This document shows, one piece after another, positions 54,265-63,353 of a DNA stretch of 64,000 nucleotides. Below the pieces are notes generated by a model that worked only from the letters and a program-made list of their open reading frames with translations, had not been told where the DNA came from and made no database searches. The position numbers and the translations under genes were made by a program. How positions within the stretch are numbered: position 1 is the stretch's first letter; each line of letters opens with the position of its first letter. This DNA comes from Nevskiales bacterium (GTDB lineage: Bacteria; Pseudomonadota; Gammaproteobacteria; Nevskiales; Nevskiaceae), in the NCBI GenBank assembly GCA_028698335.1, contig JAQVDP010000006.1, positions 62,001 through 126,000 of the forward strand, given 5' to 3'.

Positions 54265-57200
54265 ACATCACCGGCCTGTCGCTGCGCCGGCCGGTGACGG
54301 TCACGATGGTATTCGTCTGCCTTGCGGTCATCGGCGTCATCGGCGGGCAGCGCCTGCCACTGGAATTCCTGCCGGACATCGAGTTTCCGGGCATCTTCAT
54401 CCAGATCCCCTATCGCAACTCGACGCCCGAGGAAGTCGAGCGCCGGATCACCCGGCCGGTGGAGGAGTCGCTGGCGACGCTGCCGGGGATCGAGCGCATG
54501 AATTCGGAATCGTCGGACAACGGCACCAATATCTTCCTGGGCTTCGAATGGGGCCAGGATCTGGCGGTCAAGGGCGTCGAGGCGCGCGACAAGATCGATT
54601 CGGTCCGCGACGATCTGCCGGCGGACATCGAACGCATCCAGATCCAGAAATTCGAGGCCGGCAGCATTCCGGTACTGACCCTGCGCGTGTCGGCGGAGCG
54701 CGATCTGTCGGACGCCTACGACATGCTCGAGCGCAACCTCAAGCGCCGTATCGAGCGCCTCGAGGGCATCTCCCGCGTCGAACTCTACGGCGTCGAGCCC
54801 AAGGAGGTGCGGATCGAGCTGGCGGCCGACCGCGTCGCCGCGCACGGCATCGATCTGCGCCAGCTTGCGGCGACGCTGCAGCGTGCCAACTTCGCGATCA
54901 CCGCGGGCGACTTCATCGAGGCCGGCAAGCGTTACTACGTCAAGCCGGAAGGCCGCTTCGCCTCGCTCGACGCGATCCGCGCGATGACCATCGACGCGCG
55001 CGGCCTGCGCCTCGGCGACATCGCCGATGTGCGCTACACCGATCCGGTCCGGACCTACGGCCGGCACCTCGATGGACGCTACGCGATCGGTCTGAATGTG
55101 TTCAAGGAGACCGGCGCGAACATGGTCGAGGTCGCCGACCGCGCGTTGGTCGAGATCGACGCGGTGCGCAAGCTGCCGGAAATGGCCGGGGTCAGCCTGT
55201 ACGTGATGGACAACACCGCCGACAGCGTGCGCCAGTCGCTGGACGATCTGATCGAGGCCGGACTGGTCGGCGCGCTGCTGTCGATTGCCGTGCTCTATCT
55301 GTTCCTGCGCGACTGGAAGATGACCGCGATCGTGACCAGCGCGGTGCCGCTGTCGCTGTTGATCACCCTGGCGGCGATGTACTTCCTCGGCTTTTCGCTG
55401 AACATCCTGAGCCTGATGGGGCTGATGCTGTCGGTCGGCATGCTCGTCGACAACGCCGTCGTCGTCACTGAGTCGGTGTTCAAGGCGCGGACCCAGGGGA
55501 CCGATCCGGTGGCGGCGACGCTCAAGGGCGTCAACGGCGTGGCGCTGGCGGTCGCGCTCGGCACCCTGACCACCGCGATCGTGTTCCTGCCGAACATCTT
55601 CGGCGTGCAGAACGAGATCACGATCTATCTGTCGCACGTCGCCGTGACCATCTGCGTGTCGCTGGCGGCATCGCTGCTGATCGCGCTGACCCTGATTCCG
55701 CAGCTGACCACGCGCATCCCGATCGACGGCAGCAGCGGCGGCCGCTGGATCGAGCGCCTGTCCGACCGTTACGCGCGGGTGCTCGACTGGACGCTGCGCC
55801 ACCCGGCGTGGACGGCGCTGTTCATCGTCCTGGTGCTGGCCAGCGTTGCGATCCCGGCGATGGCGGTCAAACAGGACATGTTCCCGCAGGACAACAGCAA
55901 GCGCCTGTTCCTGCGCTACAACGTCAACGGCGTCTACCGGCTTGCCAAGGTCGAGGAGGCGGTCAACACCGTCGAGGCGTATCTGTTCGCGAACAAGGAC
56001 GCCTTCGAGATCGAGTCGGTCTATTCGTACTTCGACCTCGGCCGTGCCGAATCCAGCATCATCCTCAAGGACAAGGAGGCGCGCAGTCGCACGCCGCAGG
56101 AGATCAAGGACGCGATCCGCGAGGGCCTGCCGAAGATCGCGATCGGCGATCCGAGTTTCGACGAGAACCGCCAGGGCTCGGGCCAGAAGCTGTCGGTGCA
56201 GGTGTTCGGCGAGTCGGCCGAGCAGTTGCGCGACGTGGCCCGTGAGGTCGAACGCGTGATGCGGTCCATCGAAGGCCTGGCCGACGTGCGCTTGCAGGTG
56301 TCCGCCGAGGATTGGGAGGTCCGCGTCCGCGTCGATCGCGACAAGGCCCGTCTGTACGGCCTGTCGAGCCAGGACGTCGCCGAAGTCGTGGCCGGCGCCA
56401 TGCGCGGCGTCGAGCTGCGACCCTACCGAACCGACACCGGGGAGGTCGACCTGCTGCTGCAGTTCCGCAGGGCCGACCGCCTCGATCTCGATGCGCTGCG
56501 CTCGCTGCCGGTGCTGATCCCCGGCGGCGAGCGGGTGACGCTGGCGACGCTCGCGGAGCTTTCGATCGGCGATGTTCCCGGCATGATCAAGCGCGAGGAT
56601 CGCCATACCGCGCTGAGCATCGAGTTCGGAACCGCCGACGGCGTCACCTCCGAGGACGCGCGCAAGCACGTCAGCGAGGTGCTGTCCGACATGCGTTTCC
56701 CGCCCGGCTATTCATGGGGCTACGGCCGTGCCTTCGACGACGAGCAGGAAAGCATGCAGGTGATGCTACAGAACATGCTGCTGGCGCTGGCCTGCATCTA
56801 CATCGTGATGGCCGCGCTGTTCGAGTCGGTGCTGGCGCCGACCGCGATCATCACCGGCATCCTGTTCTCGTTCATCGGCGTGTACTGGTTCTTCATGGTC
56901 ACCGGCACATCGTTCTCGTTCATGGCGATGATCGGCATGCTGGTGCTGATGGGGGTCGTCGTGAACAACGGCATCGTGCTGGTCGACCACATCAACCAGC
57001 TGCGCGCGCAAGGTCTCGAACGCAAGGCGGCGGTGCTCAAGGGCTCGCGCGACCGCCTGCGCGCGATCCTGATGACCGCCGCGACCACCATCCTGGGGAT
57101 GGTGCCGCTGGCGCTGGGGGACACCACCATCGGCGGTGGCGGTCCGTCCTACTTTCCGATGGCGCGGGCCGTGATCGGCGGCCTGCTGTTCGCAACCGTG

Positions 57201-57341
57201 GTGTCGCTGCTGGTGCTGCCGACGATCTACCTGGCGCTCGAGGACCTCGGGCATTGGGGGCGTCGCGTGCTGGAGCGTGCCCGCCAATGGTGGCCGCGTC
57301 GCGCTCAGGATGCGGCCGCTACGACGAGGAATCCGACATGA
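54261..57341 (+). CDS. RND efflux pump permease 2
   Basis: 1026 residues, same family as pump 1 but different in sequence. The helix-4 relay reads LVDNAVVVTES (Asp397-Asn398) and the helix-10 site reads VVVNNGIVLVDH (Asn902 in place of the usual Lys). The normal Asp pair and Lys are therefore incomplete, as in some HAE1 relatives and in non-pumping partners of mixed pumps such as MdtB/MdtC. Being translated together with pump 1 it may form a mixed trimer. The stop codon overlaps the next gene by four bases. Confidence 0.92.
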   Translation: MNITGLSLRRPVTVTMVFVCLAVIGVIGGQRLPLEFLPDIEFPGIFIQIPYRNSTPEEVERRITRPVEESLATLPGIERMNSESSDNGTNIFLGFEWGQDLAVKGVEARDKIDSVRDDLPADIERIQIQKFEAGSIPVLTLRVSAERDLSDAYDMLERNLKRRIERLEGISRVELYGVEPKEVRIELAADRVAAHGIDLRQLAATLQRANFAITAGDFIEAGKRYYVKPEGRFASLDAIRAMTIDARGLRLGDIADVRYTDPVRTYGRHLDGRYAIGLNVFKETGANMVEVADRALVEIDAVRKLPEMAGVSLYVMDNTADSVRQSLDDLIEAGLVGALLSIAVLYLFLRDWKMTAIVTSAVPLSLLITLAAMYFLGFSLNILSLMGLMLSVGMLVDNAVVVTESVFKARTQGTDPVAATLKGVNGVALAVALGTLTTAIVFLPNIFGVQNEITIYLSHVAVTICVSLAASLLIALTLIPQLTTRIPIDGSSGGRWIERLSDRYARVLDWTLRHPAWTALFIVLVLASVAIPAMAVKQDMFPQDNSKRLFLRYNVNGVYRLAKVEEAVNTVEAYLFANKDAFEIESVYSYFDLGRAESSIILKDKEARSRTPQEIKDAIREGLPKIAIGDPSFDENRQGSGQKLSVQVFGESAEQLRDVAREVERVMRSIEGLADVRLQVSAEDWEVRVRVDRDKARLYGLSSQDVAEVVAGAMRGVELRPYRTDTGEVDLLLQFRRADRLDLDALRSLPVLIPGGERVTLATLAELSIGDVPGMIKREDRHTALSIEFGTADGVTSEDARKHVSEVLSDMRFPPGYSWGYGRAFDDEQESMQVMLQNMLLALACIYIVMAALFESVLAPTAIITGILFSFIGVYWFFMVTGTSFSFMAMIGMLVLMGVVVNNGIVLVDHINQLRAQGLERKAAVLKGSRDRLRAILMTAATTILGMVPLALGDTTIGGGGPSYFPMARAVIGGLLFATVVSLLVLPTIYLALEDLGHWGRRVLERARQWWPRRAQDAAATTRNPT

Positions 57342-57739
57342 CGACGATGGATATGACAACGATGCCGCGCCGCGAAGGCAGCGTGGTGCTGGGCCTGATC
57401 GTGATGCTGCTGCTGAACCTGCTGCTGTTCTGGCTGCCGGTGATCGGCACGCTGATCGCCGGAGTGGTCGGCGGCAAGGTCGCGGGCGGCGTCGGCAGGG
57501 CGCTGCTGGCCGCGATGCTGCCGAGCCTGTTGCTGGGGATGGCGATCATGGCCCTGACCACGGTGTTCACCGGCATGCCCCTGCTGGCGATGCTGGCCGG
57601 CATGGGCGCGACGGCGCTGGCGCTGACCCAGGTCGGGACTTTGCTACTCGGTGCGATCGTCGGCGGGCTGATGGCCGGAGCGGGCGCCCCGCCACGGCGG
57701 AGGCCGCCGTCCGCAGGGCAATATTTCCAATTCCGCTGA
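57338..57739 (+). CDS. Small hydrophobic membrane protein of the RND operon
   Basis: 133 residues from the ATG overlapping the pump 2 stop (ATGA); MPRREG at 57362 is an alternative start. It has three membrane helices (VVLGLIVMLLLNLLLFWLPVIGTLIAGVVGG; LLAAMLPSLLLGMAIMALTTVF; ALALTQVGTLLLGAIVGGLMA) with short Arg-rich ends. No family is recognised with certainty. The coupling suggests an accessory role in the pump, in the way small AcrZ-like proteins act, but it is bigger than those. It may simply be an unrelated membrane protein. Confidence 0.7.
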   Translation: MTTMDMTTMPRREGSVVLGLIVMLLLNLLLFWLPVIGTLIAGVVGGKVAGGVGRALLAAMLPSLLLGMAIMALTTVFTGMPLLAMLAGMGATALALTQVGTLLLGAIVGGLMAGAGAPPRRRPPSAGQYFQFR

Positions 57740-57766
57740 TCCGGCTGCAGCGGCTACCCTAATGCC

Positions 57767-59233
57767 ATGAAGAAATGGATATCCGGGCTGCTGCTCGTCG
57801 GAGTCGTGGTGGCGGGCGTTCTGGTGATGCGCGCGCAAAGTCTGGGCGTGGAGGTCGAAGCGGTGCCGCCGGCGCCGGTGCTGGCGCTGGACGAGCCCGC
57901 GCTGGCCGCGCGCCTCGCGCGGGGCCTGCGGATCGCGACGGTCTCGCACGCCGATCCCGCCAAGGTCGATACGCAGGCTTTCGACGATTTCCATGCCCTG
58001 CTGGCCGAGCTGTACCCGCGCGTGCACGCGGCGCTGCAACTCGAGCGCATCGGCACGCACAGTCTGCTCTACCGCTGGGCCGGACGCGACGAGACGCTGG
58101 CGCCGGCGCTGCTCGCAGCGCACATGGACGTCGTGCCGATCGAACCCGGAACCGAGTCACAGTGGACGCATGCCCCGTTCGGCGGCGTGATCGCCGGCGA
58201 CTTCATCTGGGGCCGCGGTGCGCTGGATGACAAGTCCTGCCTGATGGGTCTGCTCGAGTCGGCCGAGCTCCTGCTGGCCGAAGGTTTCGCGCCGCCGCGG
58301 ACCCTGTATCTGGCATTCGGCGCCGACGAGGAGGTCGGTGGTGCCGGCGGCGCGGTCGAGATCGCGCGCACGCTGCGCCAGCGTGGTGTGCGGCTGGCCT
58401 TCACGCTCGACGAGGGCAGCGCGGTGACGCAGGGCATCATCGCCGGCGTGAAGCCGCCGGTGGCCGCGGTCATGGCCGGTGAAAAGGGATACATCACCTT
58501 CCGCCTGAGTCTGCATGGCGAAGGCGGGCATTCGTCGACCCCGACGCCCGACGCGGTGATCCCGCGGCTGGCGCGCGCGGTGGCGCGTCTCGACGCGCAG
58601 CCGATGCCGGCACGCTTGACGCCGCCGGTCGCGAAGATGCTCGATCGCGTCGCGCCGGAGATGCCGTTCCCGGCGCGGCTGCTGATCGCCAACCGTGCCC
58701 TGTTCGAGCCGCTGGTGCTCAGGGTGCTGTCGCAGTCGTCGATCACCAACGCGCTGATCCGCACGACCCAGGCGATCACCGTGTTCGACGCCGGCGTCAA
58801 GGACAACGTGCTGCCGTCGGAGGCTCACGCGCTGGTCAACTATCGACTGCTGCCCGGCGACAGCATCGACGGCGTGCGCACGCACATCGTCGAGGTCATC
58901 GACGACCCGTCCATCGAGGTCAGGCCGACCGAGGAGTTCGGCAACGAGGCGCCGCCGCTGTCCGATCCGGATGCGCCGGCCTTCAAGCTCCTCGAGCGCA
59001 CCGTGCAGCAGATCTTTCCGGCGGCGATCGTCTCCAGCGGCATCATCCTGGCGACCACCGACAACCGCCACTATGCGGGGATCGCCGACCAGTCCTACTA
59101 CTTCGCCCCGTTCGTCTATACGCCGGACGATCAGTCCCGCATCCACGGTACCGACGAACGCATCAAGGTCGGCGACTACGCCAACATGGTGCGGTTCTAT
59201 ACGCAGCTGATGCGCAACGCCGGCGGTGTCTGA
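57767..59233 (+). CDS. M20-family metallopeptidase (carboxypeptidase S-like)
   Basis: 488 residues. A signal anchor (about 5-22) is followed by the M20 fold: LLAAHMDVVPIEP (first metal ligands), WGRGALDDKSCL and FGADEEVGGAGG (catalytic Glu and ligand), then the lid domain (KGYITFRLSLHGEGGHSSTP) and the C-terminal ligand region. It probably hydrolyses dipeptides or N-acyl amino acids in the periplasm or membrane. It stands 27 bp after the small membrane protein gene. The hairpin at 59275-59302 may be its terminator. Confidence 0.9.
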   Translation: MKKWISGLLLVGVVVAGVLVMRAQSLGVEVEAVPPAPVLALDEPALAARLARGLRIATVSHADPAKVDTQAFDDFHALLAELYPRVHAALQLERIGTHSLLYRWAGRDETLAPALLAAHMDVVPIEPGTESQWTHAPFGGVIAGDFIWGRGALDDKSCLMGLLESAELLLAEGFAPPRTLYLAFGADEEVGGAGGAVEIARTLRQRGVRLAFTLDEGSAVTQGIIAGVKPPVAAVMAGEKGYITFRLSLHGEGGHSSTPTPDAVIPRLARAVARLDAQPMPARLTPPVAKMLDRVAPEMPFPARLLIANRALFEPLVLRVLSQSSITNALIRTTQAITVFDAGVKDNVLPSEAHALVNYRLLPGDSIDGVRTHIVEVIDDPSIEVRPTEEFGNEAPPLSDPDAPAFKLLERTVQQIFPAAIVSSGIILATTDNRHYAGIADQSYYFAPFVYTPDDQSRIHGTDERIKVGDYANMVRFYTQLMRNAGGV

Positions 59234-59274
59234 TCGGGCCCGTGCCGACCGAAATAGCGGTGCCGCAGCGTAGG

Positions 59275-59302
59275 AAAATGCACTACGCCAAGTAGGCATT
59301 TT
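59275..59302 (+). terminator. Inverted repeat, possible terminator or regulator site
   Basis: AAAATGC and GCATTTT pair, extended inside by CTAC/GTAG with one bulged A and a five-base loop GCCAA. It lies about 40 bases after the M20 peptidase stop; the closing TTTT is short. It may end that transcript or bind a regulator for the TPR-protein gene ahead. Confidence 0.4.
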
Positions 59303-59477
59303 CGGGATATGTACGCTTCCGACCCCGATATCCGCTTTCGTTATCGAATGGTGAAGACCCGAATCCACTGACGCCCTACGGTGTCCTCGCCGCAGTTCGC
59401 ATTCATGACCGGTCGGTGTCGGGGCATGCATTGGTCAGGCGTCTGCGCGACGTCAGACGGATGACGAGGGACTGATC

Positions 59478-60146
59478 ATGGATACCGATCGCAATTGGGC
59501 GCAGGGGTTGGCCGGGGAGGGCGAGCGGGGCAACGCCGGCGCGCGCGTCGAGCGGACGGCGCGTGCCGGCGGAGCCCGTAGTCGCCCCTGCTGGGGGCGA
59601 TGGCGTGATCGGTGCATTCACCGCCGGGAGCAGGCGTTCGTGGCGCGGGCGTATGGGCAGGCCCTGATGCTCTACAGCAGCGGCCAGCTGACGGCGGCGG
59701 AACAGATCTGTCGGGACATCTGTGATCGCGGGCTCGATACCGCCGACTTTCTTCGCCTCGGTGCGGTACTGGCCTGGCGCAGCGGCATGCGGTATGCGGC
59801 CGAATGGCGGATCCGCCGCGCCTTGCGGCTGGCGCCCTCCAGTGTCGAGACGTTCATCTGCGCGGCGGAGATCCATGCGGCGCTCGGCCGGATGCAGGAA
59901 GCGCTGACAGCCGCCCGCCGTGCCGTCCGATTGGCGCCGGAATACGCTTCGGCGTTCAATTGCCTGGGGCTGGCGCTGGTCCAGGGGGAGCAGCTCGCAT
60001 CGGCACAGCGCGCGTTCGAGATCGCCCATGGACTCGATCCGCACGATGCGCAGGCGCGCCACAATCTGGCCCGCCTGCGCGCGGGTGCCCGTTGCATCGA
60101 TGACTTCACGGGTGTGTATGTCGGGAGCGACCTGGGGCGCCTTTGA
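59478..60146 (+). CDS. Tetratricopeptide-repeat protein
   Basis: 222 residues. A basic, low-complexity start (to about 50) is followed by helical TPR units: AYGQALMLYSSGQLTAAEQICRDICDRG, then ...AAEWRIRRALRLAPSS, then ALGRMQEALTAARRAVRLAPEYASAFNCLGLALVQGEQLASAQRAFEIAHGLDP. It contains about four repeats, a protein-binding scaffold. GAGGGA precedes the ATG. It lies 110 bp upstream of the kinase/TPR gene on the same strand, so it may serve the same signalling process, though this is only inferred. Confidence 0.85.
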   Translation: MDTDRNWAQGLAGEGERGNAGARVERTARAGGARSRPCWGRWRDRCIHRREQAFVARAYGQALMLYSSGQLTAAEQICRDICDRGLDTADFLRLGAVLAWRSGMRYAAEWRIRRALRLAPSSVETFICAAEIHAALGRMQEALTAARRAVRLAPEYASAFNCLGLALVQGEQLASAQRAFEIAHGLDPHDAQARHNLARLRAGARCIDDFTGVYVGSDLGRL

Positions 60147-60256
60147 TGTGGCTGCCCCGACGGCCTGCCGGCGCCCGCCCACGATATGAGCATCCGTCGC
60201 TGAGAACGGTTGCCGCAGGAGGTCGAGGCTGCGGATATACAAGAAAGGGGAGATGA

Positions 60257-62995
60257 GTGAGTTCGGATGAGGTTCCGACGGTCGGTTGCGGTCCGTTGGG
60301 TGACGGACGCTACGTCTTTCGTTTCGGCAGCGCCGAATTCGATGCCGCCCGTAACGAGCTGCGAGTCGGGGGGTGCCCGGTCAAGCTGGAGCCGCGGCCG
60401 CGCGCGGTGCTGGCGTTGCTGTTGCGTCACGCCGGCGAGGTGGTGACCAAGGCCGAGCTGCTGGATCAGGTCTGGGGGCAGCTCGAGATCAGCGAGCAGG
60501 TGGTCCCCAACGCGGTCGCCAAACTGCGCCGTGCGCTGGGAGCCTCCGAAGGGGCCCGCATCGTCACCGTTGCCCGCTTCGGCTACCGCTTCGATGGCCC
60601 GGTGGAACGCATCGCCACCGGGCGGCGGATGGGGACGCGGCTCGCGCTCAGCGCCGGCCAGGCGGTGCCGGGGCATCCGTCATGGCGGCTGGAGCGCCAG
60701 CTCGGCGCCGGCGCCTCCGAGGTCTGGCTCGCCCGCCATGGGCGGACCTCCGAACCGCGGGTGTTCAAGTTCTGCTCCGACGGCGAGCAGCTCAGCGTTC
60801 TGAAGCGCGAGGTGACGATACTGCGCCTGCTGGAACAGAGCCTCGGTCAGCGCGAAGACTTCGTGCGGCTGCTGGGGTGGAATCTGGCGGACGAACCATT
60901 CTTCCTCGAACTCGAGTACGGCGGGCAGGATCTGCTGGCATGGGCCGAACACGGTGAGCACCTGCGGGAACTGACGCTCGAGGACCGCCTGGATCTGTTC
61001 CTGCGGATCGCCGACGCCGTGGCCGCCGCGCACGAGATCGGTGTGCTGCACAAGGATCTCAAGCCGCGCAACGTGCTGATCGGACATCGACCGGGGGCAC
61101 GGCCAAGCGTGAAGATCGCGGACTTCGGCAGCAGCCACCTGCTCGATCCGCAGCGCCTCGAGGCATTCGACATCACCCGGATGGGCATGACCGTCGCCAG
61201 TGCCGGCAGTGACAGCAACGAGATGGGGACACCGCTCTATCTGGCGCCGGAACTGTTCTCGCATGCCCCACCGACGGTGCGCAGTGACCTTTATGCGCTG
61301 GGGGTGATGTTGTATCAGCTGGTCGTCGGCAGTCTGCGCAGGCCACTGGCGACGGACTGGAAGCGGGATGTCGATGATCCGCTGCTGCGTGAGGACATCG
61401 CGGCCTCGACCGCCGGCCAGCCGGAACGCCGGCTCGGAAGCGTAGTCGAGCTGACCGAGCGCCTGCGCGCGCGTCAGCGCCGGGCCGAAGAGCGCCTGGA
61501 ACGGGACCGCCAGCAGCAGCGTGCCGCGGCTGCCGAGCGTGCGTTGGAGCGCGCCCGCATTCGGCGGCCATGGCTGGTGACCGCGGCGGCGGCATTGCTG
61601 GCCGGGACTGCGGCCAGTCTGATGCTGCTGGTCAATGCCCGCCAATCCGAGCAAGCCGCGGTGCAGGAGCGGGCCCGTGCTGCCGCGATCAACCGCTTTC
61701 TGATCGACGACATCCTCGCCTCCGGCATGTTGCGTGACCAGGCCTACGAAAAGGATCTGACCATGCGCGAGGTGCTGCAGCGGGCGGCGCAGCAGCTCGA
61801 GAAACGCTTTGTCGGCGAGCCCGCGACCGAAAGCAGCATCGCACTGACACTCGCTGGCGCCTTCCTGGCCCTGGGCCAGTACGAGGCGGCCGAGACGCTG
61901 TATCGCCGTGCGGTCGATTGCGCGGTGGTGGCATTCGGTCCGCACGATCCGCAGACCGTGCGTGCGCAATACCGTCTGTCGCAGGTGCTGTCGAATCAGG
62001 CGCACTACCAGGAGGCCGGCGAGGTCCTGAAGCGTGCGGACACATCGGCTGCAGGCCTGTCCGATCTCCATGTCGCGATCGACGCCGCCGACGCGCGCAG
62101 CACCTACCATTTCCAGCAGCTGCAGATCGAACCCGCGCTGGCCGCGTTTCAGCGACTTGAGACACTGCTGCGCGAGTCCGGGAACGACGACGCCTGGCGT
62201 GCGTTCAATGTCGCCAACGGCATCGCACAGTGTCTGCTGCGGCTGGGAAGGCACGCCGACGCCGAGGCGCGGCTGACGGCGATGCTGGCCGATCCGCGCT
62301 TCGATTCCGCGTCCATCGGCAGCCGGGCGGGGCTGATCAAGGTCAATCTCGGCCGTGCGATTCGCGCGCAGGGGCGCAGCGCGGAAGCGCTCGACCTGAT
62401 TCAGGTGGGCTATCGCGAAATGGAACAGGCGCGCGGTCCCGACGATTATCTGGTCATCACCGCGCTCGGCGTACTGGGCCAGGCCTACAACGAGATCGGT
62501 GACGCGTCGCGGGCGCTGGAGGTCTACGAGGACGTCTATCAGCGGATGGCGCGCCGCTTCGGCGCAGACAACGAGCGCACGCTCGCGCAGCTGGGCAATC
62601 TCGGCATCACCCAGCATCAGCTTGGCCGCGTGGCGGCGGCGATCGACTCCTTGAGCCGCGCCGAATCCAGCCTGAGTGCACGCTACGGCGACGCCAATGC
62701 GATGACGCAGACGATCCGCTATTTCCTCGCACTGGCCTACGGCGACAGCGACACGCCGCAACGGGGGCTGCCGCTGGTGGACACGATCGACCCGGCGGCC
62801 CTGCAGGCCGCCACCGCCGGCGTTGGCATGGGCGCCAAGCTGGATGCCTTGCGCGGCAAGCTGCTCCTGCTCAGCGGTCGCGAGCGGGACGGCCGGACGA
62901 TGCTGCAGGAAGCGATCCACGCAATGGAACAGGCCGGTGTCGACGCTGATACCATCGCCGAATATCGCGCGTTGCTCGATCGAAACGCGCACTGA
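60257..62995 (+). CDS. Winged-helix/Ser-Thr kinase/TPR fusion signalling protein
   Basis: 912 residues from a GTG (GGGGAG upstream). Residues about 20-112 are an OmpR-type winged helix (RYVFRFGSAEFDAARNELRVGG...PNAVAKLRRALG...RFGYRF). Residues about 143-400 are a Ser/Thr protein kinase: glycine loop LGAGASEVWLARH, Lys171, catalytic HKDLKPRN (Asp267), DFG at 289-291 and APE at 330-332. After a charged coil (400-435) comes one membrane helix (439-459), and the rest is TPR repeats to the end. The kinase and DNA-binding parts would be cytoplasmic, the TPRs periplasmic. The combined DNA-binding and kinase function is unusual. Targets are unknown. Confidence 0.9.
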   Translation: MSSDEVPTVGCGPLGDGRYVFRFGSAEFDAARNELRVGGCPVKLEPRPRAVLALLLRHAGEVVTKAELLDQVWGQLEISEQVVPNAVAKLRRALGASEGARIVTVARFGYRFDGPVERIATGRRMGTRLALSAGQAVPGHPSWRLERQLGAGASEVWLARHGRTSEPRVFKFCSDGEQLSVLKREVTILRLLEQSLGQREDFVRLLGWNLADEPFFLELEYGGQDLLAWAEHGEHLRELTLEDRLDLFLRIADAVAAAHEIGVLHKDLKPRNVLIGHRPGARPSVKIADFGSSHLLDPQRLEAFDITRMGMTVASAGSDSNEMGTPLYLAPELFSHAPPTVRSDLYALGVMLYQLVVGSLRRPLATDWKRDVDDPLLREDIAASTAGQPERRLGSVVELTERLRARQRRAEERLERDRQQQRAAAAERALERARIRRPWLVTAAAALLAGTAASLMLLVNARQSEQAAVQERARAAAINRFLIDDILASGMLRDQAYEKDLTMREVLQRAAQQLEKRFVGEPATESSIALTLAGAFLALGQYEAAETLYRRAVDCAVVAFGPHDPQTVRAQYRLSQVLSNQAHYQEAGEVLKRADTSAAGLSDLHVAIDAADARSTYHFQQLQIEPALAAFQRLETLLRESGNDDAWRAFNVANGIAQCLLRLGRHADAEARLTAMLADPRFDSASIGSRAGLIKVNLGRAIRAQGRSAEALDLIQVGYREMEQARGPDDYLVITALGVLGQAYNEIGDASRALEVYEDVYQRMARRFGADNERTLAQLGNLGITQHQLGRVAAAIDSLSRAESSLSARYGDANAMTQTIRYFLALAYGDSDTPQRGLPLVDTIDPAALQAATAGVGMGAKLDALRGKLLLLSGRERDGRTMLQEAIHAMEQAGVDADTIAEYRALLDRNAH

Positions 62996-63020
62996 TTGCC
63001 TGTTTCCGGGGTCCCCCGTC

Positions 63021-63299
63021 TTGTCCAAGCCCGTCCGCCTCAACCTCAAGGTTGCCCCGAAAGCGGGCCGCAATGCCATCGCCGGCTGGATGGGCGAGAC
63101 CCTGAAGGTTGCGGTCACCGCCGCGCCCGAGAAAGGCAAGGCCAATGATGCGGTGATCGCGTTGCTGGCCAAGCGGCTGCGCCTGCCAAAGTCGGCGCTG
63201 AATGTTGTCCGGGGCCAGACCAGCACTCAGAAGGTCATAGAAATCAACGGCATGGAGGAAGGGGAAATCCTCAGGCAGTTGCGTGACGGAACTGCTTAG
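63021..63299 (+). CDS. DUF167 (YggU) family protein
   Basis: 92 residues from a TTG start (GGGG lies about ten bases upstream; no ATG is in frame). VRLNLKVAPKAGRNAIAGWMGETLKV and APEKGKANDAVIALLAKRLRLPKSALNVVRGQTSTQKVIEI are the full YggU/DUF167 signature. The family has no known function. It lies 25 bp after the kinase gene on the same strand. Confidence 0.9.
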   Translation: MSKPVRLNLKVAPKAGRNAIAGWMGETLKVAVTAAPEKGKANDAVIALLAKRLRLPKSALNVVRGQTSTQKVIEINGMEEGEILRQLRDGTA

Positions 63300-63353
63300 A
63301 CTGGGCGCCTTTTTCGGGCCGGATCCCGGCCGTCATCGATTCTCGAGGGGAGC

